DNA of 64,000 nt from Lamellibrachia columna (taxonomy: Eukaryota; Annelida; Polychaeta; Sabellida; Siboglinidae), in the NCBI GenBank assembly GCA_963662155.1, contig OY759268.1, positions 11,129,935 through 11,193,934 of the forward strand, given 5' to 3'. The notes beneath the pieces are model-generated. The model ran no database searches. It was not told the DNA's origin and saw nothing but the letters and a program-made list of their open reading frames with translations. The position numbers and the translations under genes are program-made. Shown here in pieces: positions 37,938 to 50,855 of the stretch. How positions within the stretch are numbered: the stretch's first letter is position 1; each line of letters starts with the position of its first letter.

Positions 37938-38052
37938 CTTCTGAGTTTGTAGCCCATAGACAGACTATTGCCACGAGTAGAACTCTAGTCACAATCCCGG
38001 GCGGTCGTGATGGCGAAGGACGATTTGGCTTTCTGTAGCGGCGACGCGGCAT
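37938..38052 (-). CDS. YWTD/EGF secreted protein gene A, exon 1 (start and signal peptide)
   Basis: The ATG at 38052 is preceded by GACTGAAG and starts MPRRRYRKPNRPSPSRPPGI, then VTRVLLVAIVCLWATNSE, 38 codons plus one base before a perfect donor (G|GTAAGT). A long basic N-region followed by a hydrophobic core LLVAIVCLW is a signal peptide or signal anchor. Phase 1 joins exon 2. The gene (exons 38052 to at least 19771, - strand) encodes a secreted or membrane protein with YWTD propeller and EGF modules of the LDL-receptor-related type. No LDL-A repeats or clear transmembrane exon were found, so it may be a short secreted relative. Exons 1-2 and 4-7 are phase-consistent; 2-3 and the 3' end are uncertain. 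Partner ligand unknown. Confidence 0.8.
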
Positions 38053-38174
38053 CTTCAGTCTTCAGCTGGGGTGTTCACTGTCGCGCAATCTCGCAGGATA
38101 CCTCCTGGTGCAATCAGATGACAAATCGCCAAGGCAATGTGTCAAATGACTGACGCGCTGTCCCTGCCGGCGAC

Positions 38175-38182
38175 ATTATATA
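38175..38182 (-). promoter_or_regulatory. TATA box of YWTD gene A
   Basis: The - strand reads cagTATATAATgtcgcc about 125 bp upstream of the ATG, so transcription would start near 38145-38150 with a 5' UTR of about 95 nt. No upstream ATG is seen between that point and the start codon. Confidence 0.6.
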
Positions 38183-38399
38183 CTGCAGAATCGCATTCGA
38201 CTATTGATAAAAGGGCGTCACGAAACAACTTGGCATTCTGTGATAGGCCGCTAGTAACTAGTGACGCCGGTCGTTCGACCAATCAGCAGTTTGTAGCTTG
38301 TTTATGACAACAGCGAGACCACTTGACGACAAGACAGACACCCGTCGCAAATTTGTCTTTATAGATTAGTATCCCTCAATTCAAAGCTTTCTATCCGTG

Positions 38400-38720
38400 T
38401 GTGATAATTTGGGGGTGTATAGTGAGGCAAGACGCCCCCTCCCCCCGATCAGAATGAATACAATCATAGAGTTTTGACATGATAGCTAACATATGTCTAC
38501 CGGAGATTATACAGATCACATATAACCAATGAATATTCTCTGAAGAAATAAAGGAAGATGTGTTTAGCAAATGGCAATCTTGTTTTGTAAGCATAAGCTC
38601 TTGTAAGCATAGAATATCACACTTAAGTAGCAAATCACTTAAATACGGCATAGAACCTTTAAATCCATTACAATTAAAAGATGCGATGTTGATTTCGTTG
38701 ATATTAAAAATTGCCTCAAA
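38400..38720 (-). pseudogene. non-LTR element endonuclease fragment
   Basis: On the - strand: INIASFNCNGFKGSMPYLSD, then LLLKCDILCLQELMLTKQDC and HLLNTS, continuing to about 38400. 'I.SFN.NG....Y....L....DI..LQE' is the N-terminal block of the apurinic-type endonuclease of LINEs, with the catalytic Asn and Glu. The rest of the domain degenerates and no RT follows. It lies just upstream of the gene A promoter. Confidence 0.75.
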
Positions 38721-38989
38721 AAAACACCAGCTGGCCAGTTTTCCTCGTTAAAAACCTATATGCGTTATTGCACATTATTTCGATCTTAAATGATGCATAA
38801 CTTTCATGTTTTTTTAGCTTTACACAAGCTTCAAGACTATGCACAAACTTTACATATTCTGACAGCTCATCAGCTGTTACAATTGGGTCTAGCTGCGAAA
38901 TAAAAACTTACATACATCATCCCCAATTCACTTTGAGTTCATGTTTCCTTTTCGTGTCCCGATCATCTGTGTGCAGTTTTTCCAGACAC

Positions 38990-39985
<996 letters not shown>

Positions 39986-39999
39986 TTTATATCACTTGT

Positions 40000-40320
40000 T
40001 GTTTAATGTTTGATCTTCTCTGTTGTGTCCCCACAAGTGACGTGTCCCCACATGACAATAGTGTCATATTTCTGTGTCTCAATTGCTTCTCTTCTTTGTC
40101 GAACGATTCGTCAGGAACGGTCAGCACACCAGTTCAAATTGTCCATTTTTCTTTGCATCTCCGCATTAATGTATGATCTTCTACAAAGTCCAAGTCCTCT
40201 AGTACTTCGTTGTTATTCCCCGCTGCTTCACTGAGGGACACAGCCTCATAAAAGTGTAAGAAATACAACTTTAAGTTAGTATGTCCGTTTCTATGATTCA
40301 ATTGTTCTTGTTCGTCTCCT
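40000..40320. other. unassigned, possible short coding relic on the - strand
   Basis: The - strand is open for about 37 codons near 40250-40140 ([20 protein letters not shown]) and again near 40120-40020, separated by a stop. No family recognised. Confidence 0.25.
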
Positions 40321-40341
40321 GAATGACCAGCAGCAGCAGCG

Positions 40342-40498
40342 GCGCGGCAGCGGCAGCGGCAGCGGCAGCGGCAGCGGCAGCGGCAGCGGCAGCGGCAGCG
40401 GCAGCGGCAGCGGCAGCGGCAGCGGCAGCGGCAGCGGCAACAACAGCAGCAGCAGCAGCAGAACCAGCATCAAAAGTAGTAGTAGTAGTAGACTTCAA
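40342..40498. repeat. (GGCAGC)n hexanucleotide followed by CAG and AGT trinucleotide runs
   Basis: About 16 pure ggcagc units, then caacaacagcagcagcagca, then agtagtagtagtag. All frames of the hexanucleotide are open (polyalanine, Gly-Ser, Leu-Pro). No start context, splice sites or neighbouring exon suggest translation. Confidence 0.9.
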
Positions 40499-40499
40499 C

Positions 40500-41510
40500 T
40501 ACGACTTCAAAATATGTTTTTTGTTCGTTTCTGCAAGTTTTCCCTGTTCGTCTACTGAATGTGAACTTTGAGAACATAATGTCAATGTGTTTTGGTGCTC
40601 TAAATTAATGGAGACAGGCGCCGCTGAACTTGCAACAGCATAAAGGACAAATTAGGCGGGCACAGTAATACAGCGTAGAAATTGCATGTCAGAGTTTAGT
40701 TGTGCACCTGTGGGGCCTCCGGAGATGCCATTTTTTCATTCCAACAGTGGAGAGAATGGAGAAGTCCGAACGACTAATTACCAACGTGCTACATTGTGCA
40801 TTGTGCCGCAAAAAGCAAAATAACACATTTCGTGTGTAGGTGCTATCCTTTATCAGACTAGCGCAGCGCGTCAAGTCCGCTGACAGGTCTGTTAAAGGTG
40901 ACAGGATATAAAGGTACGATGACTAATTTGGCACCATAACTGAACAATAAAACACGAATGCTGTCTGGCGATGCGATGTGTCGGCCTATTTTTTTATTCA
41001 ACCTTTCGTGACGGTTTGGTGCACTGCATAACATTTAAAGGTGCTTCCTTAAATCGATTTTGTTTTGTCTCATTTCAAATTAACTTTCCGAAAATTCAAA
41101 CCTACTTAATATCCACTGCGTCATGGTCACTCCCTTGTGTAACTTTTGTACGTAAAATCATCAGACAAACTATTATATTATTTAATTATTGATCATATTT
41201 CGCCATTGGTGACTGCGACATTATCAGCTTGATCTCATAGAATCTTTAACGTTGGATGTCCACTATTTTTAAACTTACCAGATCTAACGATTACAGCCAT
41301 TTCTTCGATGGTTTGAACAAAAATGCAGTTTTTATTAAAGCGAAACAAAAATCATGGTTTGGAGCTAAACTGTGTTCTAAATGTGGGAGATTCCGGTCAT
41401 TTATCCAGTTGACTGAGCGCTTACGTGTTCACCAGCGAGACCAGTAAGCGCATGCGCAGTTCTATAAAAATTGGGTAACCTAGACTACTGTGACGTACTA
41501 AGAGAGGCCG
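40500..41510. other. no gene recognised
   Basis: Ordinary AT-rich sequence with only short open frames and no visible domains. Confidence 0.4.
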
Positions 41511-41512
41511 GC

Positions 41513-41850
41513 ATTTCACAAGATGTAACAAGATTTAACAAGATTGCCAACCAAAACAAAAGCCCAGATCTGGCAAGTGGACAAGGAAACCATTGTCTTA
41601 TCGAGAGTCCAAAATGTTTCATCTATGTGTAACCTGCCCTCTTGAGATATGTATTAACCTTGTTTTTAAACATATTCGCGCTGCTAGCAGTTACGCAATC
41701 TGTCGATAATTTGTTCCATTCATTGTTTGTCCTCTGTGAGAACAAGTACTTCCAGTTATAGAATCTACATTGATCCTATGCTAATGTTACTTCATGTCCT
41801 CTAGTACTACTATATTTTCTGAGTGACATAAACATATTTCTATCAATATT
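41513..41850 (-). mobile_element. CR1-like LINE 3' end, reverse orientation
   Basis: Starts with the reverse complement of the tail repeats (acaagatttaacaagatt) and continues with 'tctggcaagtggacaaggaa', 'ctcttgagatatgta', 'ttgtttttaaacatattcgc' and 'tttgtcctctgtgagaac'. This is the mirror of 26990-27260. It is 5' truncated, and the same family was found at five places in the window. Confidence 0.85.
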
Positions 41851-43440
41851 TTCATACCCATTTAATAATTTAATTTAGTTTTCCAACGCAAAGTCATAAA
41901 CAAGGCTGTTATTTTGCCAGAAAGAGGACTTGTTTAGTAACCAAAGGCCAACACATGCTACATAAGTTGAGTTTTGACGTAATCAGCCCAGCCATATCGC
42001 ATTGGCAAACATAGGAATACATGTACGCAAACGTAGTTCCATTGACGAGCGAACATTTTTCAACAAGGTTTTCCCAGTAAACTACTGGCGTGATATTCTT
42101 ACTTGTAGTTCCAAATGTTTATGTTTTAGTAACCATAGGTCCATTAGCCCAAAACCATGACTTCTGTTTCCCATTAAACTGTTAACACACTACAAATTAG
42201 GTCGTCAGCAAACCGGATTCGCGATAGGTAAATCAGTTCAGGTTGTTTTAAGGGCCATTCGCCAAAAATTGTCTGACAGTTGGCCTGGGACAAACTTAAC
42301 TCCTATAAAATACGTAGTAATTTAAAATCTAAAGTTTCTTTGTTTAAATCCGAAAACTCGCTAAGTGGCAGGTCATCGAGGATATCAAGGATATAATCCT
42401 CTACAGTTACTCCCAGTACCAAGGCACCAACACCCTAATGAAATATAGGCAAATGTTGGAAATGAACTATAATAATGCTATTCGGCACTTAACACGTTCG
42501 TCTTCGTGTTGTAACAGAAAACAGAATAAGGAAAATCTGTAAATCCATAACATGAAACCCTGTTCCGTGAATGTGATTTGAGAAATGACTCGTGCCTGCA
42601 TAGTACGGTTATCAATAAAAACTGGTAATTGAGTTAGAATGTTTTTAATAATGGTAACGGGTGTAACAGTAAACACCATAGCTTAGTATCGGGCGTAACA
42701 AACCACAGCTACAAGCACAATTTAAATGTGCTGGTGTTGGCATCATGGCCACAGCCCTTACAACTGAAACTATCCCTTGTATAGCGGTAGGGTCCTTTCG
42801 CCATGATGCTGTTCACATTCCTGGAGTTTTCCATCCGGTGCTATTGCTACGCATCCATTCGGCCCTTTGCAATGAGAACGTCATTCCAAGATACCAATAA
42901 GCTGTACAGTTATTTTTATCCTGAACATTCATCGTGTAATGTCCTACACGTGGATGCAGTACTACGGAGTTTGTTGTTGACATAGGCGGACTGAATTTCT
43001 TTAATGTTGCTAAATATAATGTTTCCTACGAAATTAATTTGCACAGTACACATTTTCTTTAATCTCTCAACGGATATCTCCTGTGTCACTAACGTAATTC
43101 TTTTGTAGACAGTACCGAACTCACGTCGTTTCCACTCTGACATCTTGAAATATTCTGTATATCCGGCAGTAGCTTTTGAAAATCATTATTCTGATGCCTC
43201 TTTGCGAGGTGGCCAGAATGTATGTTTAAATGTTCAAAATTAAAACTCTACATGGTTATGCAATAATCACCACACCTTCGTACCGATCGTAACAACCACC
43301 TGATAATATTTTAAAGCAAAGTTGATATGATTTCTATATAATAGCAAAACACTGATGTTTAATCTGCTCCTAAACATCTTCGCTAGCCATGGGTGGTAGA
43401 AGTACTACACTGGCAGATCGACCTGTTGAGACGTGTCAGT
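41851..43440. other. mixed repeats, one unassigned - strand frame
   Basis: 42040-42170 is a reverse-complement copy of the repeat at 20440-20560. A - strand frame at 42916-43143 begins MSEWKRREFGTVYKRITLVT and continues EISVERLKKMCTVQINFVGN. It looks protein-like and is followed after two stops by CKGCGH (about 42750). It may be an old retroelement ORF1 or processed pseudogene, but I cannot name it. Confidence 0.35.
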
Positions 43441-43527
43441 TTATCCCACAGAAAGTGAATAATTGTACTTAGTCCCATTTCGAGTGTTTCTGGGAACTAT
43501 ACACACCAGCGCCCACACTTCAAAGAA

Positions 43528-43694
<167 letters not shown>

Positions 43695-43707
43695 TACCTC
43701 TTAATCC

Positions 43708-45809
43708 TCTTCGTGCGGGATCACACATAAGGCCGACACCAAAGAACGCCAATGTTGCCTGTCCGTTGCAAGCTTCGTCACCTGGCCCCAACTCCACCAG
43801 AGAGCCTTCATCTCCCGCTCTGCTGATCTCCTCCACGTCTCCTTGGGTCTCCCCTCGCTCTCTTGCCATCAGGGGTCCAGCGCATGGCCACTCTTGGAAT
43901 GGATGTCAGCGGCATTCTGCAGATGTGTCCGATCCATTTCCATCTGCGGCGTTTAACCACGAGAGATATGGGCTGCATACCTGTTCTTTCGTGTTGGAGA
44001 TTTTGTTCGGCCAGTAGATTAGCAGTATCTTCCTGAGGCACTTGTTTTGGAAAACTTCCAGCATCTGGCATATGCTTTTGGTAACTTTCCACGATTCCGC
44101 CGCATATAGTAGCACACTTAGGACGTTGCTCTTGAACAGGCGGATCTTTGTTCTGTTGCTGATCTTGTTTGTCTTCCAGATATTCTTCAGGTCCTCTTTG
44201 CTTTCTGGAATTTCTGCTTGATTTCTTGGTGCTTCCTTGTTGAGGATGGTCTCGAAGTGTGTTTTCCATCTCTGGGTCTGTTTTGCTTCACAGGTGACAA
44301 CATTTCCATCCACATCTTTCACTGGAATGTCACTATTTTTAAAACCGCCAGTCAGCGTTTTGGTTATCTTGTACAGTGTGGCAATTGTTCTGTGTCTGTG
44401 CTGCTGCTTCTGCTTCATCTGCCAGATTTTCGATGAAGGCTCTCTTATCTGCTCTCGTCTTCCTTTTGACTTCTTTGTCCAGTTCTGAGTATCTACTCTG
44501 CAGCTGTTCCTTCAGTCGTTGAGATTTGGCGTCGTTTAGCTTCTTTTTTGTTGCTTTTCTTTCATCAATTGTTGTCCATGTGTCTGACTTGATCCATTCC
44601 TCCTTCTTTTTTCTTCTGTATCCTAAAAGTTTCTTGCTTGTTTCCATCAGTGCCTGATTGAAACTGTCGATGTTCAATTCTTGTTCCTCTTGGAGTATGC
44701 GAAAGCGGTTTTTAAAGTCCAGCTGGAAAGCTTTCTCTGTATTTGGGTTCTTTGGTCAAATCGCCGGAAAGCTATCTCTGTATTTGGGTTCTTTGGTCAA
44801 ATCGCCGTTGTCTCTCTTCTCTTCTTTGTGTCTTCCGTAGCTTCAAGGACAATGTTGCCACTACCAGCACATGGTCACTCCCCACATCAGCTCCGCGTCT
44901 GGCTCTAACGTCCTGAAGTGATCGTCTCCACTTCTGATTGACTATCACATGGTCGATCTAGCTGACAGTGTTGTTATCTGGGGACCTCCAGGTAGTTTTG
45001 TGAATGTTTCTGTGCTTGAATAGAGTTCCACCTATGACTAGGTTATTCTCAACACATACGTCAGAGAGTCTCTCGCTGTTGTTATTTATGCATCCAAAGC
45101 CCTCGGTGCCCATGGCCCTTTCTCTTCCTGTGTTTTCCTTTCCAACTCTTGCGTTTAGGTCTCCTACCACCACGAGTACATCATGCCGGGGTGTTGTCCG
45201 GATTTCCTCCTCCAACTGGTCATAGAACTCATCCTTGATCTCCTCCTCCGCGTCCTCTGTTGGTGCATAGCATGCGATTACTGTCAGCTTTGCAAACTTG
45301 GAATTGAATCTTGCCTTGAGTAGGCTGTCGTTGATTGGCTTCCAATCCAGCAGAGTTGTTTCCACCTTTCTCGTCACAATGATGGCAACTCCACCTCTGT
45401 GCTGGTTATCTGATCGGCCTGAATAAAGTATGGTGTGTCCCGAGGACAGGGTCCTCTTCCCTGAGTCTATCCATCTAGCCTCGCTCACACATAAAAGTTC
45501 CACTTTGTAATTTTCCATCTCCCGCAGTCCTTGCTGAAGCTATCCTGCTTGATACAGTGTTCTCACGTTCCAGGAGCCCACTCGTATCTTGTTTTTCGGC
45601 TTGAGGAGCTCCGATCTCGGGGTGTCAGCTCCCGACCGGGTTTGGCTACCATCCTTCATGATCCCATTTTCCTGGGTTACTTTATTCCTCGCACCATTGA
45701 CGTATTGTTCTTTGGTATTGGTTTCTGTAGCTTGAATTTTTCTTACATGGTGATGTGCTAACCTCACGCACAGCCCTCCTCCTTTCTCATCCGGGCTTGG
45801 GACCGGCAA
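43708..45809 (-). mobile_element. RTE-like LINE with RT core deleted
   Basis: The - strand starts near 45809 and shows IRVGSWNVRTLYQAG (about 45590), a stop, then LLCVSEARWIDSG, GGVAIIVTRK, VIACYAPTEDAEEE, VVVGDLNARVG and GADVGSDHVLVVATL (about 45500-44830), a full endonuclease with its D and SDH blocks. A linker with several stops and frameshifts follows, then MKQKQQHRHRTIATLYKITK. At about 44180 the frame passes from ESKEDL straight into KNIWKTNKISNRTKIRLFKS, joining the pre-RT linker to the segment after the palm. The end is KRRRWKWIGHICRMPLTSIP and, in another frame, LATDRQHWRSLVSAL. (CA)n arrays lie at both ends. Confidence 0.85.
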
Positions 45810-45817
45810 TGGCGGAG

Positions 45818-45824
<7 letters not shown>

Positions 45825-45903
<79 letters not shown>
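45825..45903. repeat. (CA)n microsatellite at the LINE 5' end
   Basis: About 80 bp of pure CA adjoining the first codons of the RTE-like element. Confidence 0.95.
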
Positions 45904-45905
<2 letters not shown>

Positions 45906-46939
45906 ATTATATTCTTGCCCTCTCGGTCAGGTCGTACGTTTGTCGACCTCCACTCACATGCTAAGTGATATTCTCCACAACATCCGTCACAGATACACGA
46001 CGTCTCACAATGTCGAGTATGCGTGTCCCGTTGACTTGTATGAGAGACGGCTTGACACAAATGACTTCGTTGTCACAGATAATCAAGATGTGTTGTGTAT
46101 GCTTGATCACCTCTTGGTTAACATCTCAGCAAAGTCTTCTGTCTGTTTAGTATGACTTGATGGTATTTAAATTGGGAGTACGACACAAAGCTCAGTTTCA
46201 TCAAAACTATTGGCTGATGTGTCATGGAGAGCAAGAGTTGTCACTGTCGTCACACAGTTGCTGTTACTGGGGTGATAGGTGGTGGCCGAATTGAAGGTTG
46301 CCGTTTGTTTTAATCAACAGTTCTACAACAACTGTCAGCGGCATGTGTTTGGCAGCACTAAAGAAGTGACGCTGACTTCTATTCTTGTACCAGCGTCTAA
46401 ATGTGGTCTCCTTTTCCAACGTCTTCTTCAAACTTGCCATCTCTCTGTTCTTCTTTGACAATGTTGTGGACAGGCGTTAACGGTTCCACTTCCCTGAATC
46501 ACCAACAAAGTCCACCATGATTGTCATTCTTGCTTTCCATCTTTTGTTTCTATCTTCTTTTGGGAATGGTTGAGGGCGATCCCAGGGTGTACATCGTAGC
46601 AGCCCAGCTAGCAAGATTTGATTAGACCAATGATAGCTAATGAAGGAAGTACAGTGGCGTTGCATTAACCCAATGATAGCTAACGATGAAGGTACATTGG
46701 TATTGCATTAGCCCAACGAGGTTTGCTATCTGTGATAAAAGCTGACGAATGACAAAAAGTGAAATCTTACGTAAAGATAACTTACGAGTAACTTGCGATG
46801 CACGTTTCGTCACCATCAACGCACGCAATCACATTGGTCAAATAATTACAAGACACTTCAAACCCATTACTACACCAATATACAATGATTTATGGGCGTA
46901 ACGTAAAGTCAAAGGAACAGACGGCTGAATCCCTTCGCA
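45904..46939. other. unassigned sequence with two weak coding relics
   Basis: A + frame at 45940-46155 (MLSDILHNIRHRYTTSHNVE...) and - frames at 46264-46665 (MASLKKTLEKETTFRRWYKN and, beyond a stop, PWDRPQPFPKEDRNKRWKAR) look protein-like but match no family I recognise. 'ccaatgatagctaa' occurs twice at 46630 and 46670. Confidence 0.25.
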
Positions 46940-47330
46940 GGTGTTAACTTGTTCTCACGTCGGTTCTGTAGAAGTACAACATCGTCGGGTCGCGTATATG
47001 ATGGTTTTGCATTACGTGAGGCATCCGCTTCATCTTCTTCGCCGATTGTGAACGGTTTGCCACGTACGTAGAGGTCGAAATGTTCACATGCCCAGACGAA
47101 CGCTAATGCTTCACGTTCCGTCTGTGAGTAACGTGTCTCAACGTCGGTTAACGACGTATTACCGTATGCGACGAATCTGCCTTATTGAGTCAAGACGCCG
47201 GCCAAGCCAATCGGAGACATATCTACTTCGTTCTCCGTTTCCAGTTCTGGATCGAAATATGCCACCACAGCGTCACTGGTTAACGCGTCTTTGAGTTTTT
47301 GCAAAGCGCGTTCTTCATCCGAGATTCATT
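46940..47330 (-). pseudogene. Ty3/gypsy-type LTR retrotransposon RNase H fragment
   Basis: The - strand reads ALQKLKDALTSDAVVAYFDP, ELETENEVDMSPIGLAGVLT and, after a stop, RFVAYGNTSLTDVETRYSQT, EREALAFVWACEHFDLYVRG. 'L.DAL..D.V...FDP......VD.SP.GL..VL.Q', 'VAY.S.SLT..E.RYSQ.ERE.LA.VW..E.F..Y..G' is the RT/RNase H junction of Ty3-type elements, with the catalytic D and E visible. The expected D-H-K-P-L block is missing after KPFTIG. No LTRs, integrase or gag were found, so this is an isolated relic. Confidence 0.85.
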
Positions 47331-47509
47331 ATCGAGATAATTCTACAATACTATAACAAATGTTGCATGATTTAAATTTTCAAAGTGACAATTGTGTCAA
47401 TATTATAATAATATTTTTTTTTAAAGTTGATTCATTGCGTACACTGATACTCTTATTTGGTGATTTTGCCAAATACCCGGATGTTGTTGACTGATTCCAA
47501 GCTAACAGA

Positions 47510-48470
47510 AGGTCAGACCATTCTTAGATTTACGTGGTAAGCTGCGAACCTTCGTACGTATTGACTGTCCACGAATGCTTCGTGAAACCGGGGCCTGGCG
47601 TGTCCGACAAACATTGGCGCCACATCAAGAAGCTTGGATAATCGCTGCTAACTACGCGCACGCACGTGGACAGGATATCAGTCTACCCGATCAGCCGCTC
47701 ACATGTCATGTGAATACTGGGTGGTTTCAAGTTGAATCTTTAATTATATTCCTGAATTGGACACATTTATTCCGTTAAAATACATGTGTGACATAAAACA
47801 ATATTCTCTGTAAGACATGACCCGTGGCATATCTGCCACTTTTAGTCATTCAACCAATCAACACTGTCAACAGTGGATATTCTTGTATTAAATTGTCCTA
47901 AATGATTTACACTGTTAAACGACATTCTTACGTCTTTTGTTCTAAGCCAATATGTTCATGCCACATTATTCGACGTAAAAAAGAACGGCCTCTATTATTT
48001 ATAGAAATAATTTCTTTGCGCACTTTGTTAAACCTAATAGTGCAGCGTTGCACTAGCGTCTTATGCGGTTTTTGCGTCACCGTCTTACATTATCGCTCGT
48101 AGGGATGCATTTCGCGGCGTTATTTGGAACAGATCGTGGATCATTTCAAGGTGTAACTAATTTATTCTAATCTAATTCAGTATTACTGACAAGAATCGTG
48201 ATACCACCCATCAAAAGATCAGTTTATGGAGCAATACCATTCGTGGATCGTCAAAAAACTTCAGCTTTTCTTAAGTCACCTATGTGTAAGTGGCAACTGC
48301 CTGCATATATTAAATATACCTTGTAGATACAAAAAGCAGATTTTTGACAAGTAACAAACTGAGAAGTCAAGTCTCAAATTATTGACCTGCAAGTCAAGTC
48401 CCAAGTCACGATTCACAAATCGGCGTGATTGCTGTGATTTGTCGGCTGTTATTATTATTAGCAGGAAATA
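47510..48470. repeat. long dispersed repeat unit (copy 2 of 4)
   Basis: Matches 13300-14420 from 'gatttacgtggtaagctgcg' through 'gtggcatatctgccactttt' to the caagtcaagtcccaagtc tract, and includes a ggcgccacat motif near 47611. It breaks off within 'attagcaggaaata' where another element begins. Confidence 0.65.
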
Positions 48471-48690
48471 CAGTTTCAGTTGTGTCGAAAGGGGTTGATA
48501 CAGGCGGTTGCCAAACAGGCTGCATGGCTTGGTCCATGATGACGTCGCTACCGTGCAGGGGTATCGCGTGACGAAGGAATGTTTGCACTTTCCAATATAG
48601 ATGGCGTGAAGCGTTTATGCCTCACCAGCATTGGGGAATCGGTCCTTTGGCGTCTGATAGGGACAGACGCAAAAAAACTGAAACTGCATC
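48471..48690. mobile_element. candidate MITE of about 220 bp
   Basis: Starts cagtttcagtt and ends aactgaaactg, an 11 bp terminal inverted pair. It interrupts the dispersed repeat right after 'gcaggaaata', where the other copies continue 'aaggtgaatgttgc'. No clear target duplication was found. Confidence 0.4.
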
Positions 48691-48999
48691 AGTCATTCTA
48701 GATGGGGGTGCAGGATTTCTTCACTTCTGAATTTATGAGAAAAAAAAAGCAGTTGTGTTGATCAGTTACTATATGAGCAGAGTATGTACTTGTGAATTTA
48801 AGACACTGTTGCTATATTCTGTGAATATAGGATATTGTGAATATGTGAAAGATATTGACCTTTCAGAATGTCGACTGACAAAGGAGGAACTTGCAAACAG
48901 AGTATGTTTCCATGTAATGAAAATTGTGTGGACTTGGAAGTCATTATAAGGTCCTTATATTTGAAGTCAGCAAATTTCTATGAACCCGCTACTGTAGCA
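48691..48999. other. no feature recognised
   Basis: About 300 bp of AT-rich sequence with a short + frame (48755-48949) lacking domains. Confidence 0.35.
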
Positions 49000-49260
49000 A
49001 TGGCGTAACAAGTCGTAGACAACAATGGCGTTGCTCAGCCAACGAAGCGTTTATACCACTCCACCAGCCTTTCATTTTGAATTGATAATCACATTGTGAT
49101 GACATTGCATGTGGCGCCACTATTGGTGAGTTTGCTTCCGAGCAGTAATCTTCCTCCCGGATTGTTCCGTAGAGGCTCACCGCACACTACGCGCCAGTCT
49201 CGGATATCCGATTCTCGCTCAGCTTCGTGAACTCGCAGAGAAGGGTCAGGCCTCAAAGAC
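49000..49260. repeat. TGGCGCCA-family repeat, partial copy
   Basis: Contains 'gtaacaagtcgtagacaaca', 'atgtggcgccactattgg' and 'cccggattgttccgtagagg', as at 11780-11960 and 53080-53270. Confidence 0.65.
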
Positions 49261-49599
49261 ATGGCTTCACTGTTACCGAGTCGACTTTGTGTAGGCGCTA
49301 CCGTGAATCACCAGGAGTCAGTCAGTGGCATTATCGAGATGATTCTACAATCCTATAAAATAATGTTGCATGGTTGAACTTTTCAAAGTGACAATTGTGT
49401 CAATATTACAAAAATAAATTAAAGTAGTTTAAACTTGATTCGAAAGCATTGCGTACCCTGATACCAGTTTACTCTTATTTGGTGATTTTGCCATATACCC
49501 GGATGTTGTTGACTGATTCCAAGCTACGTCAGGCGTCGGACGATTCTTAGATTTACGTGGTAAGCTACGAACCTTCGTACGTATGGACTGACTACGAAT

Positions 49600-50855
49600 C
49601 AGGGCTGGGTCCAATTATATAATTGTAATTGCAATTGTCTTTGATTACAGCAAAATGCTGTAATTGTAATTGACTTCGGTTTTGCAATTCTGCTGTAATT
49701 GTAATTGTAATTGAAATGTATTTTGTAATGTCATCAATTACAATCAATTACAGTATTTTTTTCTATTACAAACTACCAGAAAAATCTCTAAAAATATAAA
49801 TACTCTCTCACACAAATTGAAAATCAAGATCTTAATTGTATCACCTGCAGTACCTGCTCATATAATCAAAGGAATATTCAGATATAACAAGTGCACAGAC
49901 ATAATACCTGTGGCCTTCCTAAGCAATGTTTAATTGCAATCTGCCAGCAGGCAGTTCGCATCTGGGTTCCAAAGGGCTCCAAATATGCCAAAAGGCATCA
50001 CCATTTTCTGTGATTCTGTAATCTTCTATCAGTGTAACAGTGAAGGGCCAGGTGGTGGTTTCTGTTGATACAGTATTTAGATGGTGTAATTAACACTGCT
50101 CAAGTCAGTAAATAAGCTCAATTGAGAGTGAGCTACAGCCCACATATTTAATAGGTAAAGATACTGACTGGGCTTGAAGCCAAGAGACTCATGGTAGGCA
50201 AACTAGGGTACAACCTCAAAACACAACTGCCAAGTAAACCAATCTGGGTATAACACAGTAGACAAAATGGGTATACACCAAGGAATATAACACAGTAGAT
50301 AAAATGGGTGTACACCAAGGAGTGCACACAACAGCCCTCTGGATGTATCTTGATGTGAACAATGCTAATGTACTGGTATGAATTATTTGTGGTTACATGT
50401 TATAAGTGGAATTGCTTTGAAATGGCTTAATATATTGGAGAGACTCACTAGGATTTCAAATGGTTGTGGCCTTTGTTTATGGTTGTACTGTACTCCGTGT
50501 CATTAAACATTAATTAATGAACCAAGCAAACATTACATCATATTTATTTAAAAAAAAATATTTATAAAGCTAATAGTATGTGAAATCATGACGTCACGAT
50601 TCAACAAAATGTACAAACATCATCAAGTTCATTATATTTGTTTATCAATCATACTATTCGTACACACAATCAACAACACACGCTACATAATTAACAAATG
50701 GTTCTGCATAATACAAATGTAATTGTAATTGAAATTGAAATGGTGTAGTTGTAATTTATTTGAAAATTTTAGAAGTGTAATTGTAATTGTAATTGAACTG
50801 AAACATTGAAAGTAATTGTAATTGATTTGATTTTTTGTAATTGGACCCAGCCCTG
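49600..50855. mobile_element. non-autonomous hAT element, 1,256 bp, perfect TIRs and TSD
   Basis: The left end CAGGGCTGGGTCCAATTA and its exact reverse complement at the right form an 18 bp TIR. The 8 bp ctacgaat is duplicated perfectly (49592-49599 and 50856-50863). Subterminal regions are packed with taattgtaattg motifs. No transposase frame is present. It splits one copy of the dispersed repeat: 'ggactgactacgaat' resumes as 'ctacgaatgcttcgtgaaac', which is continuous in the other copies. Confidence 0.95.

Noticed and set aside
40323..40571. Polyalanine frame
   Set aside because: All frames of the GGCAGC repeat are open, and no exon signals or non-repeat domain are present.
42916..43143. 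75 aa - strand frame as a host exon
   Set aside because: It looks protein-like but is followed by stops, has no clear splice sites and matches no family I can name, so it is left unassigned.
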